Made by a program: the position numbers and the translations under genes. From positions 1 through 64,000 of the forward strand of contig DATGQE010000068.1 in NCBI GenBank assembly GCA_035304345.1: a stretch of DNA of 64,000 nt, read 5' to 3'. The notes under the pieces were generated by a model. That model saw only the letters and a program-made list of their open reading frames with translations. It did not search any database and had not been told where the DNA came from. Origin of the DNA: IDS-8 sp035304345. GTDB taxonomy: Bacteria > Pseudomonadota > Gammaproteobacteria > Steroidobacterales > Woeseiaceae. Below, in pieces: positions 31,951 through 40,696 of the stretch. Positions within the stretch are counted from its first letter, which is position 1, and each line of letters starts with the position of its first letter.

Positions 31951-34900
31951 ATGCGGACTTCGCTTCGCTTCGTGGCATTGGCCATGCTTTTCATCGTGTT
32001 CGTGCCGTACGCGGATGCTGCGGCCCAGTCGCCCGCGAGCGCCGGCGCTGCCGGGTGGCCGGAGGCCCTGACCCGGGAGCGCCGCTTCGACATCGCGCCG
32101 CAGCCCCTGGACCAGGGGTTGAAGCAGTTCGCCAACCAGGCGGGCCTGCAGATCATGTTCTCGCCGGAGCTCGTCGAGGGCCGCATCTGCCCGGCGATCG
32201 AGGGTGTCCACAGCGGGCTCTTCGTCCTGCGCCGGCTGCTCGAAGGCACCGGGCTCGAATTCGCGGCCGAGGGCACCATGATCGCCGTGCGCGCGCCGGC
32301 TGCCGCCGACCGCCGCGCCGGCGGGGAGACTGCCGCGAGCGCCGGGGACGCGGCGCCTGCTTATTTCACGGCCGCTGCGCGGAGCCAGGAGCAGCGCCCG
32401 TCGCCGGCGGCCGCGACGCGTTCCGGCGGGAATGCCGCGGCGGATCGGCCGGAACCCTCCCTGATCGAGGACATCGTCGTGGTCGGCTCGCGCCTGACGT
32501 ACCAGGTACAGCAGGCGGCGCCGGTGAGGATCGTGAGCCGGGGCGAGATCGACAGGAGCGGTGCCGCGAGCGTGTCGCAGATGCTGAACGCGCTGCCCGA
32601 GGTCTCGGTCCAGTCCACGACGTCGCCCCTGCAGTCCAGCCGCGGCTACTCCACGGTGCAGCTCCGCGGCCTGCCGGGCGGCACCACGCTCGTGCTGGTC
32701 AACGGCCGGCGCCTGACGAGCACACCGTTCCAGGCCGCGAGCGGGGGCGTCAACCTGAACCTGCTGCCACTGTCGGCGGTGGAGCGCATCGAGGTGCTGC
32801 CGGCCGGCTCTTCCGCGCTGCACGGAGGCGACGCGCTCGCGGGCGTGGTGAACATCGTGCTGCGCAAGGACTATCCCGGCTTCGAGCTGAGCGGCCGCTA
32901 CGGGAGCGCCGACAGCTACGATGAAAGCCAGCTCAGCCTGAGCGCCGGGTGGAGCTCGGAGCGCGGGTCCGTCACCCTGACCGCCGTCGCCGGCGGCAAC
33001 TCCGAGCTGCAGGGACTCGAACGCGACATCACCGCCAACAACGACTACACGCGCTTCGGCGGCCACGACGGGAGGCAGACCTACGCGAACCCGGGCAACG
33101 TCTATTCGCTGACGGGCGGCAACCTGCCCGGGCTGAGCTCGCCCTGGGCCGGCATACCCCAGGGCTCCGGCGTGGGGCTGACGCCGGCGGATTTCGCGGC
33201 GACGGACGGCGTGCTGAACCTCAACCCGTCGTTCTGGGGCCTCGCCTCGCAGATTCCCGAGACCGACCGAGCCAGCGCGCTGGTCTACGGCACGTACGCG
33301 CTGACTCCGCGGGTCGAGCTGTTCGGCGAGTTCCTCTATTCGGAGTTCGAGGCGAAGGAGATCGACTACCCCTATTTCCTCGCCGGACGTTTCGGCCAGT
33401 TCATCGTGCCACCGTCGAACCCGTTCAACCCGTTCGGCGAGCCCGTCGGCATCGATTACCTGTTCGAGGGCGCCGGCCGCTGGTGCTTCTGCCTGGAGCA
33501 GGAGTATTACCGGCCGCTCGTCGGCGCACGCGGCACGCTCGGCGACTGGGACTGGGAGCTTGCCGGCACGCTGACGCGCGGCAAGGATCGCTCCTCGGAA
33601 GGCCCGGTGCTGGATGCGGCGCTCGTGAACGCCGCGCTCGCCGATCCCGATCCCGCGACGGCGCTCAACCCGTTCGCCTACCGGACGTGGACGTTCGAGG
33701 AGCTGCGTCCGTTCATGACGCAGGAGGTGAACGACCTGAGCTCCGAGCTGCGCTCCATCGACGGCTTCGTGCGCGGCACGCTGTTCGATCTCGGCTCCGG
33801 GCCGGTGGAAGCGCTGCTCGGCGCGCAGTACGACCGGAGCGAGCTCGACTGGCATTATTACGTGCAGCGTTTCGCGGCCGATCGCAGCGCCTACGCGGTG
33901 TTCAGCGAGGTGAGGGTTCCCGTCATCGCCTCGCCGCGCGGCGTCGATGCGCCCGCGCGACTGCTCCTGTCGGGCGCCGTACGCTACGACCATTACAGCG
34001 ACTTCGGCAGCCGCACGTCGCCACAGTTCGGCATCGAGTTCCGGCCGACCGATTCGTGGCTGCTGCGCGCGACCTACGGCGAAGCGTTCAAGCCGCCGAC
34101 CCTGCACCAGCTCAATGCCCCGCTCGATGCCTATCCCGGCGTGCCGGTGACGGATCCGCGGCGCGGCGGCGAATCCTACACGATGACGCTCAGGCAGGGC
34201 GGCAACCCCAACCTGAAACCGATGATCGGCGAGTCCACGACCGTCGGCGTGGTGTTTACACCGGAGGCGATCGACGGTCTCGAGCTCACCGCGACGCACT
34301 GGACGGTGAAGATCGACGACTACACGTCCCTCATCTCGTTCCAGAACATGGTCAACAACGAATCGCTGTTCGCGAACGAGATCGTGCGCGCGGAGCCGAC
34401 GCCGGAGGACATTGCAGCAGGCTTCCCGGGCCGGATCGTGCAGGTCGACAACGTCATCGTGAACTTCGGCACTTTCGACCTCGCGGGCGTGGATCTCGGG
34501 GTCACCTGGCGCATGCCGGTCGGTGCAGGAGAGCTGGTGCCCTCGCTGGCCGTGACGCGGGCATACCGCTACGACGCGGCGCTCGTGCCGCAGGCGCCGG
34601 TGGAAGACCGGGTGGGCAAGGCCAACAGCGGTGGCTTCGCGCCGGAATGGAAGGGCATCGCGAGCCTCGCCTGGGACCTGCCGCTCTTGCGGACCAGCGT
34701 TGCAGCGCGCTACGTCGGCTCGTACGAGGATTATGCTCCCTCCACCCGCAGGCTGGGAGACTTCTGGCTGGTCGATGCGAACGTGAGCTACGAGATCGGC
34801 CAGGCGCTCGCGCCGGGCTCGCGCTTCATGGAAGGCGTGTCGTTGTCGGCGGGAGCGGTCAACCTGTTCGACAAGCTGCCCGATTACTCCTTCCTGGCCG

Positions 34901-34977
34901 GCACCGTGGGCTTCGACCCGCGGCAGTACGACATTCGCGGCCGGTTCCTGTACGTGCAGCTCGGCGCGCGCTTTTAG
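31951..34977 (+). CDS. TonB-dependent transducer with N-terminal STN domain
   Basis: A 1008-residue outer-membrane receptor. The signal peptide is followed by an STN domain (residues ~30-95: FDIAPQPLDQGLKQFANQAG, then QIMFSPELVEG and LRRLLEGTGLEF). Next come a ~65-residue Ala-rich linker and the TonB-box region IEDIVVVGSRL. The plug has VQLRGLPGGTTLVLVNGRRL and PAGSSALHGGDALAGVVNIV. The barrel ends FLYVQLGARF. GGGAGGGGAG precedes ATG 31951. The STN domain implies ligand signalling to the adjacent FecR/FecI. An S9 peptidase follows after 12 bases, so the ligand is probably a peptide. Confidence 0.93.
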   Translation: MRTSLRFVALAMLFIVFVPYADAAAQSPASAGAAGWPEALTRERRFDIAPQPLDQGLKQFANQAGLQIMFSPELVEGRICPAIEGVHSGLFVLRRLLEGTGLEFAAEGTMIAVRAPAAADRRAGGETAASAGDAAPAYFTAAARSQEQRPSPAAATRSGGNAAADRPEPSLIEDIVVVGSRLTYQVQQAAPVRIVSRGEIDRSGAASVSQMLNALPEVSVQSTTSPLQSSRGYSTVQLRGLPGGTTLVLVNGRRLTSTPFQAASGGVNLNLLPLSAVERIEVLPAGSSALHGGDALAGVVNIVLRKDYPGFELSGRYGSADSYDESQLSLSAGWSSERGSVTLTAVAGGNSELQGLERDITANNDYTRFGGHDGRQTYANPGNVYSLTGGNLPGLSSPWAGIPQGSGVGLTPADFAATDGVLNLNPSFWGLASQIPETDRASALVYGTYALTPRVELFGEFLYSEFEAKEIDYPYFLAGRFGQFIVPPSNPFNPFGEPVGIDYLFEGAGRWCFCLEQEYYRPLVGARGTLGDWDWELAGTLTRGKDRSSEGPVLDAALVNAALADPDPATALNPFAYRTWTFEELRPFMTQEVNDLSSELRSIDGFVRGTLFDLGSGPVEALLGAQYDRSELDWHYYVQRFAADRSAYAVFSEVRVPVIASPRGVDAPARLLLSGAVRYDHYSDFGSRTSPQFGIEFRPTDSWLLRATYGEAFKPPTLHQLNAPLDAYPGVPVTDPRRGGESYTMTLRQGGNPNLKPMIGESTTVGVVFTPEAIDGLELTATHWTVKIDDYTSLISFQNMVNNESLFANEIVRAEPTPEDIAAGFPGRIVQVDNVIVNFGTFDLAGVDLGVTWRMPVGAGELVPSLAVTRAYRYDAALVPQAPVEDRVGKANSGGFAPEWKGIASLAWDLPLLRTSVAARYVGSYEDYAPSTRRLGDFWLVDANVSYEIGQALAPGSRFMEGVSLSAGAVNLFDKLPDYSFLAGTVGFDPRQYDIRGRFLYVQLGARF

Positions 34978-34989
34978 GCGGGCCCGACC

Positions 34990-37029
34990 GTGCCGCGCAC
35001 GCTGATCCTCGCGCTCGGGCCGGCGCTCGCGGCAGCGTTGGCTCACGCCGACGCGCGACCGCCGCTCACGATGGAGGCCGCGCTCGGTCTCGACATGCCC
35101 GTCGTCAGCGACGTCGGCTGGCTGGGCGATTCCGCCGTGATCGGGAGCCGGAAGGAGCCGGGAGCGTCGACGCCAGCGCTCGTCGCCTGGGACGTCGAGA
35201 CTCGCGAGGCACGTGACCTCGGCAGCGGGCGCAGCCCTTCCGTTTCGCCGGACGGCAAGTGGCTCGCCTGGCTGGAGGGCACGCGCTGGATGCTGAAGCC
35301 GCTGCCCTCGGGCGAGGCCGTGGCGCTCGGCCAGGACGCGCCGTTCGAGCCGATCGTGCATGCGCCGCCGGTGTGGTCGCGCGACAGTCGCTACGTGGCG
35401 CTGATGGGCACGTTGCGGCCGCCGCCCGCGCCGCTGGCCGTCGAGCCGGAGGAGCACGACGGCGTGCGGGTGCTCGACGTCGGACGCGTCGCGGACGGGC
35501 CGGCCACCGCCGGCGAGGATCGCCCGGTCCTCACGATCGTGGACGTCCGGGAGCCCGGCCGGAGCTGGTCGGTGCCCATCGAGGAGGGCCACGCCTACTA
35601 CGCGGACTGGGGCCGCGGGCACGACCTCTGGTTCGTCGCGATGCAGGGGTTCTGGAAAGGAGAGACCCCGTACACGGCGCTGAAGCGCGTGCAGGTCCCC
35701 GAGCTCACGGTCTCCGAGGTGTACCGGATGCCGGGTGCGTTCATGCAGAGTGCCGCGCCGAAGGTTTCGCCGGACGGGCGCCGGGTCGCGCTCGCGCTCG
35801 ACGTCGACAACCGGCGCTGGGACGACTTCGTGAGCCTCGTCGTCGTGGATGCGCGCTCGGGCGAGCTGACCCGGCTGACCCGCGAGCACTACGTGGTGCC
35901 GCGCTCTTACGCGTGGTCCGCCGACGGCGAGTCGCTGTACTTCGTCGCACGCCACGGCGGGCTGGACCAGGTGTTCCTGGCCGGGCTCGACGGCAACGTC
36001 GAGCGCATCACGGAAGGGGAGCGGCGGCATTACGGGCTGCGCCTGTCACCGGACGGCAGGCGGTTGAGCTACCAGACGGAGGACGGCTACGGGCGCAAGG
36101 ACATCCGCGTCCGGTCGCTCGCGAGCGGCGAGGAGACGGTGGTCGCGGTGCTGTCCGACCCGGCGCAGGAATACCGCCTCGGCGAGTTCCGGCACGTCCG
36201 CTGGCGGAGCACGGACGGCCTCGACATCTGGGGCTTCCTGTTCCTGCCGCCGGACTTCGATCCGGAACGGCGTTACCCGCTGTACGTCGACGTGCACGGC
36301 GGGGGGCCGGGTGCACGGCTGTACCTGATGGGTCCGCTCGGGATCGCACTGACGGCCTCGCCGCTGGAGTGGCACGCGTGGGCGAACCTCGGGTACGTCG
36401 TCTTCGTCCCGGACATGCGGTCGTCAGGCGAGTACGGCCCGGAGATCGCGGCGGCCCGCTATGCCGCCCGCGACTGGGACTGGGGCGGCATCGTCAAGGA
36501 TGCCGAGGACGTGGAAACCGGCACGCGCTGGCTGCTCGAGCAGGGCTTCATCGATCGCGAGCGCGTGGCCGTGTTCGGCCACAGCGCCGGCGGTGCGCGC
36601 GTCAACTGGCTCCTCACGCGCAGCGACCTGTACGGCGCGGGCATCATCCACGATGCCATCCCGTCGGGCGCGTTGCCGATGACGCTCGCGTTCACGAGCG
36701 GCCGGCGGACCGGCATGGGCTTCGACGAGGGCTACCTCTCGGGCGGCCTGCGCCTCGCGGACGACCCGGACGTCTTCACCGGCGGGTTCCTGTTCGACGG
36801 TTACAGGAGCACTACGCCCACGCTGATCATGGTCGGCGATCCCGACAAGGGCGCCATCGAGCCGTTGTCCTCGGAAGTGCTGTTCTCGATCCTGCGCCAG
36901 TACGGCGTGCCGGCGCGCATGCTGCGCTACGTGGACGAAGGGCACAACCCGGTGAGCGTCGCGTCCGCGCTGCATCGCTTCGGCGAGATCAGGCGCTGGC
37001 TGGAGACGCACATCCCGGCTGCGCGGTAG
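34990..37029 (+). CDS. Exported prolyl-oligopeptidase (S9) family peptidase
   Basis: A 679-residue serine peptidase with a signal peptide (cleaved near AHADA). Residues ~25-400 form a beta-propeller with repeated WSPDG-like blades (VSPDGKWLAWLEG, LSPDGRRLSYQTEDG). The alpha/beta-hydrolase domain has the nucleophile elbow GHSAGG (Ser532), the Asp in GDPDKGAI (617 or 619) and the His in DEGHNPVS (His652). It starts with GTG 12 bases after the receptor and should be coregulated by FecI. The gene order sigma factor, anti-sigma factor, receptor and S9 enzyme resembles the catabolic side of proteobacterial lasso-peptide loci, where an S9 isopeptidase opens the imported peptide. No lasso biosynthesis gene is visible. 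Confidence 0.88.
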   Translation: MPRTLILALGPALAAALAHADARPPLTMEAALGLDMPVVSDVGWLGDSAVIGSRKEPGASTPALVAWDVETREARDLGSGRSPSVSPDGKWLAWLEGTRWMLKPLPSGEAVALGQDAPFEPIVHAPPVWSRDSRYVALMGTLRPPPAPLAVEPEEHDGVRVLDVGRVADGPATAGEDRPVLTIVDVREPGRSWSVPIEEGHAYYADWGRGHDLWFVAMQGFWKGETPYTALKRVQVPELTVSEVYRMPGAFMQSAAPKVSPDGRRVALALDVDNRRWDDFVSLVVVDARSGELTRLTREHYVVPRSYAWSADGESLYFVARHGGLDQVFLAGLDGNVERITEGERRHYGLRLSPDGRRLSYQTEDGYGRKDIRVRSLASGEETVVAVLSDPAQEYRLGEFRHVRWRSTDGLDIWGFLFLPPDFDPERRYPLYVDVHGGGPGARLYLMGPLGIALTASPLEWHAWANLGYVVFVPDMRSSGEYGPEIAAARYAARDWDWGGIVKDAEDVETGTRWLLEQGFIDRERVAVFGHSAGGARVNWLLTRSDLYGAGIIHDAIPSGALPMTLAFTSGRRTGMGFDEGYLSGGLRLADDPDVFTGGFLFDGYRSTTPTLIMVGDPDKGAIEPLSSEVLFSILRQYGVPARMLRYVDEGHNPVSVASALHRFGEIRRWLETHIPAAR

Positions 37030-37050
37030 CGTCGCGCCGGCGCGCGGCGG

Positions 37051-38481
37051 TCAGCGCTCCTCGCTGTCGAAGCTGACGACGCGCCCGTCGCCGGTGAGCC
37101 GGAAGCGGTAGGCGTGCCGGGCATCCTGCGTGTCGAGCGCGTAGTACGCGATGCGCTCCACGCGTTCGCCGTGCATGTCGAGCGGCCGCTCGGCAAGGTC
37201 GTCCTCGCCGAGGTAGCGGAAGCCGGTCATCGCCTCGAGCCGTCGTCCTTCCCGCGCGCGGGAGTACCCTTCGCGGGCGCTTCCCGACGCCGTCTCCGCG
37301 AGACCGCGTGCCATGTCGGGCACGGTCCGGAAGTCCGCCCACGCCCGAAGGACGCCGAGCAGGCGTTCCGTGCGCGCCGGGTCGGGATCGGGGCGGGTGC
37401 GGGCGGGGTCCGGGCGCCGCAGCGGCGGCTCGAGCAGCCCCGCGATCTCGTGCGCCATCACGTCGGGGTCCGCCTGCGCGAGGTTCGCGAGCACCGCGAT
37501 CGTCAGCCCCTGTTCGACGTAGCGGGCGATCGCCGCGCGGAAGCCCTGCCACGAGCCACCGTGCTCGATGAGCGGATGGCCCCGCTGTTCCCCGAGCGAC
37601 CAGCCGAAGCCGTACGGGTAGGTGGTGCCATTCGCGAGCGCCACCGGCGTCCACCATGCCTCGAAGCTCGCGGGTCCGAGGAGCTTGCGCGCGTGCAGCG
37701 CGGTCTCCCAGGCGGCGAGATCCTCCACCGAGAAATACAGCGCGCCGTCCGCGCAGGTGTTCGCCGAGGGTGCCACCCATTCCTGGTTCTTGACCTTGCC
37801 GTCTTCCAGCTCGTAACCGGCGGCGCGATGCATGACGATGTCGCGCTCGGAGATCACGCGCGCGGTCTTCATGCCGAGCGGCTCGAACACGCGCTCCGCC
37901 AGAAACTCGCTCCAGTGCTTCCCGGCGAGACGGGAGGTGAGGAGGCCGAGGACCAGGTAGCCGCTGTTGCTGTAGCTCCACTGCGTGCCCGGCTCGAACT
38001 CGAGCGGCAGCCGCTGCATGATTTCGAGGTACTGGTCCTCGGTGTAGTCCCTGCGGAAGTCGATCTCGTCGGAGCCGTAGTCCTTGAGACCGGAGGTGTG
38101 CGTGAGGAGATGGCGGATCGTGATCCGGTGCCAGCTCGCGGGCGCGCCGGGGAAGTGCTTCGCGAGGCGGTCGTCGAGGGACAGCTTGCCGTCCTGCGCG
38201 AGCAGCAGGATGCCGGCGGCGGTGAACTGCTTGCCGACGGACCCCGACTGGTAGATCGTCCCGGGTGTCGCCGGCACCTCGTGCTCGAGGTTCGCGAAGC
38301 CGTAGCCCGCGCTCTTCACCACCTTGCCGTCCCGCAGCACGACGAGCGAGACGCCCGGTATCTTCTCCTTCTCCATCACGGACCGGACGTAATCGTCGAC
38401 CGCGTCCGCCGCGGCGATGGCGGGGACGAGCAGGGCAAGCAGCAGGGCGGCGTGCCGGCGCAGGGCAGGGCGTGCAGGCAT
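37051..38481 (-). CDS. Exported serine hydrolase, class C beta-lactamase/PBP-like
   Basis: A 476-residue periplasmic protein of the beta-lactamase_2 fold. The signal peptide ends near IAAADA. The catalytic Ser and Lys are in SGSVGKQFTAAG (SxxK), the Tyr in YSNSGY (YxN), and the third motif is EHGGSWQG. A C-terminal extension of ~110 residues (after ~370) forms a separate beta-rich domain. Such proteins act as D-aminopeptidases, esterases or peptidases, and seldom as true beta-lactamases. The ATG at 38481 has AAGGAAAAG upstream. It converges on the S9 peptidase (21-base gap), so the pair may act on the same peptides, but they are on opposite strands. Confidence 0.87.
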   Translation of the reverse strand: MPARPALRRHAALLLALLVPAIAAADAVDDYVRSVMEKEKIPGVSLVVLRDGKVVKSAGYGFANLEHEVPATPGTIYQSGSVGKQFTAAGILLLAQDGKLSLDDRLAKHFPGAPASWHRITIRHLLTHTSGLKDYGSDEIDFRRDYTEDQYLEIMQRLPLEFEPGTQWSYSNSGYLVLGLLTSRLAGKHWSEFLAERVFEPLGMKTARVISERDIVMHRAAGYELEDGKVKNQEWVAPSANTCADGALYFSVEDLAAWETALHARKLLGPASFEAWWTPVALANGTTYPYGFGWSLGEQRGHPLIEHGGSWQGFRAAIARYVEQGLTIAVLANLAQADPDVMAHEIAGLLEPPLRRPDPARTRPDPDPARTERLLGVLRAWADFRTVPDMARGLAETASGSAREGYSRAREGRRLEAMTGFRYLGEDDLAERPLDMHGERVERIAYYALDTQDARHAYRFRLTGDGRVVSFDSEER

Positions 38482-38500
38482 GGCGTTCTTTTCCTTGGGT

Positions 38501-40594
38501 TCAGCGCGATGGCATGGCTTGCCCGGCAACGGAGGCGCAGGCGATCTCGCCCGAGCGCGCCAGGTCGTCGTACGCCGAGTACAGGTGCACCGTGCTCCAG
38601 AGCTGCGCGGCGTTCGACTCCGTCACGTCCTCCGCGCGCTGCCCGAAGGGCGCGACGGCGTAGCGCCCGTCGATCTCCGCCCACGACCAGAGCTCGGAGC
38701 CGCGCACGGCGTGCGCCCGCGCCTTGGCGGACTCGACGCGCTCCTGGGCTTTCAACAATGCATTGCACGCCGCTGGCGTGAGATCGGCGCGTGCGAGCTG
38801 GCGCGCGATGCCGGCGGCGAGCACCGCCTGCTGCCAGGACCAGATCACGGTGCCGTGGTAGCGCGAACGGCCGAACCCGGGCTCGAGGGCGTCGTCCGCG
38901 TAGACGGGGTTCGCGACCACCGGTCCGACGTCCGTCATCAGCCCCGCCGGGAACGGGCGCAGCAGCGCAGTGACGCTGCCCTCCACCGCGTCCGGGGGCG
39001 GATCGAGGAAGAACAGTGCAAACGCCTCGTCCGTGTTCAGCACCGGCACGGGCTCACCGTTCGCATCCAGCGCGACGGCATGGAAGCGGACCGGGCCGTC
39101 ACCGAGCGCCGCGAGCGCCCGCGCCGCCTTCACGCCGATCCGCTCCGCGTAACGCCGGACCTCGTCGCGCGCGGCATCCGCGGGCAGCTCCGTGAGGAAA
39201 TAACCCGGCGCGCGGCGCTGCCACGTGCGAGCGAACGTGCCCGCGTTGGCGAGCGCTTCGGCGGCCTCCGTCCCGGCGTGGCGCTCGATGAGGCCGCTCT
39301 CGTGCAGGCGCGCGATCGCGGCGAGCGCGGCCGGCACGAACACGCCGTTGACGTCGTACGGGTAGCGGCCGCCGCCAAGCCCTTCCTCGCTGTCGCGCCA
39401 GTTGCCGACGTTCCAGCCCGGCTTCAGCGCGACGAGATGGCGCCAGTCGGGGTCGCGGGCGAAGGCGGAAGCGGCCGCGACGACGAACTCGAAGTTGCGC
39501 ACCAGCGCGGCGCCGTATGTCTCGCCGGATGCCGTCTTGCGTGCAAGGAACGCCGCCGCCCGCTCGCGCCCGGCGGGCGTGTCCAGCAGGTACTCCGCGG
39601 CGACGATCGCGAGCAGGAAATCGTCGTCGATCATCTTGTAGTCGTAGATCGGCTTGGCGCTCGCTTCGCCGCTCTCCGCAAGGCGCCGCAGCACCGCGTA
39701 TTCGCCGATATCCTCCTCGTGCGCGACCTCGCCCGCGGGATCGAGGCGCTCGAGCACGGCCGAAAGCCCTGCTTCGACCGGGTGCGGCTGCAGCGCGGGC
39801 ATGAGCAGCGCGAGCGACATCAGCGTGTCGCGGCCGAAGTAGGTGTTGAAGCGCCACGATCCGGCGAGCAGCTTCTCCTCGTAGCTCAGGAACGCGAGGA
39901 TCTGCCGCAGGCGCGCATCCGGGTTCGCGGCCGCGTTGAGCAGCTCGCGCTCGGGGATCGGCGTGAGCGGGTCGTCGCCGGTCAGCCCGGTCACGCGCAG
40001 GCGCAGCTCGCCGTCGCCGTCCGGCCGGAGCTCGATCGCATCCTTGTCGCCGGCGAGCGTGCCTGCCAGCACCTCGACCGACAGGTAGTATCCCGGCGCA
40101 CCGTCCAGCCGCTCTCGCTGCCACACGACCGTGTTCCCGTCGACCTCGGGCACCGTCATGACCTCGGCCGGGGTCTCGCCCGTGTAGCCGTAATGGCGGA
40201 TGACGCGGACGTTGCTCAGGATCGCGTGCTCGACGGTGACCGGCCCGCCGGCGGCGGCGATTTCCGCGGAAACGCCCCGCAGCGTGCCGGCGCCGTCTGC
40301 CCGCTCGACCGGCCGGAGGTCCGCGTCGGTCCGCCACGTGAGCGGCTCGCGCGGCGCGTCGAGCCACAGGGCGACGCCGCTGTTGCCCGCCGGGAAGGCG
40401 ATCACCAGCCGCGGTTCCGCCCCGGACGTCAGCACGAGGTGCGCGGCGACCGGGCCATCCCGGAAGAACTCGTTGTGCACCCGCCCCTCGGACACCGAGA
40501 AGCGCAGCGGCTCAGCGGACGCCGCGGCGGCAGCGAGCAGCAGGAAGGGCAGGGCGAGGGCGAAGAGGCCGCGGAGCCGGTTGCACGCAAGCAT
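38501..40594 (-). CDS. Exported (alpha/alpha)6-barrel glycosidase-like protein
   Basis: A 697-residue protein with a signal peptide (hydrophobic core LFALALPFLLLAAAAASA). Residues ~200-680 look like a six-hairpin glycosidase barrel related to glycogen-debranching or trehalase-type enzymes. The segment SWRFNTYFGRDTLMSLALLM resembles their WFGRDT motif, and HEEDIGEYA is acidic. Later segments are TDEAFALFFLDPP and HGTVIWSWQQAVL. The N-terminal ~180 residues are a beta-sandwich. I cannot name the substrate. Only 19 bases separate it from the serine-hydrolase gene downstream, so they are probably cotranscribed. ATG 40594 is preferred over an upstream TTG. Confidence 0.65.
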   Translation of the reverse strand: MLACNRLRGLFALALPFLLLAAAAASAEPLRFSVSEGRVHNEFFRDGPVAAHLVLTSGAEPRLVIAFPAGNSGVALWLDAPREPLTWRTDADLRPVERADGAGTLRGVSAEIAAAGGPVTVEHAILSNVRVIRHYGYTGETPAEVMTVPEVDGNTVVWQRERLDGAPGYYLSVEVLAGTLAGDKDAIELRPDGDGELRLRVTGLTGDDPLTPIPERELLNAAANPDARLRQILAFLSYEEKLLAGSWRFNTYFGRDTLMSLALLMPALQPHPVEAGLSAVLERLDPAGEVAHEEDIGEYAVLRRLAESGEASAKPIYDYKMIDDDFLLAIVAAEYLLDTPAGRERAAAFLARKTASGETYGAALVRNFEFVVAAASAFARDPDWRHLVALKPGWNVGNWRDSEEGLGGGRYPYDVNGVFVPAALAAIARLHESGLIERHAGTEAAEALANAGTFARTWQRRAPGYFLTELPADAARDEVRRYAERIGVKAARALAALGDGPVRFHAVALDANGEPVPVLNTDEAFALFFLDPPPDAVEGSVTALLRPFPAGLMTDVGPVVANPVYADDALEPGFGRSRYHGTVIWSWQQAVLAAGIARQLARADLTPAACNALLKAQERVESAKARAHAVRGSELWSWAEIDGRYAVAPFGQRAEDVTESNAAQLWSTVHLYSAYDDLARSGEIACASVAGQAMPSR

Positions 40595-40696
40595 CCGCGC
40601 TATATAGCACAACCGCTCACCGGACTGGCCGGGTCGGCATGGCGGCCGCGTTACCTGGCCGCCGCCCGTCCCGCGGAGGCTCGAGGCGACGAATCC

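Noticed and set aside
31870..36030. A ~1390-codon antisense frame across the STN receptor and S9 peptidase
   Set aside because: Same shadow effect; both sense genes have full sets of family motifs.
37051..38481. True antibiotic-resistance beta-lactamase
   Set aside because: The SxxK, YxN and HxG motifs fit, but the ~110-residue C-terminal extension and context fit a PBP-like peptidase or esterase better.
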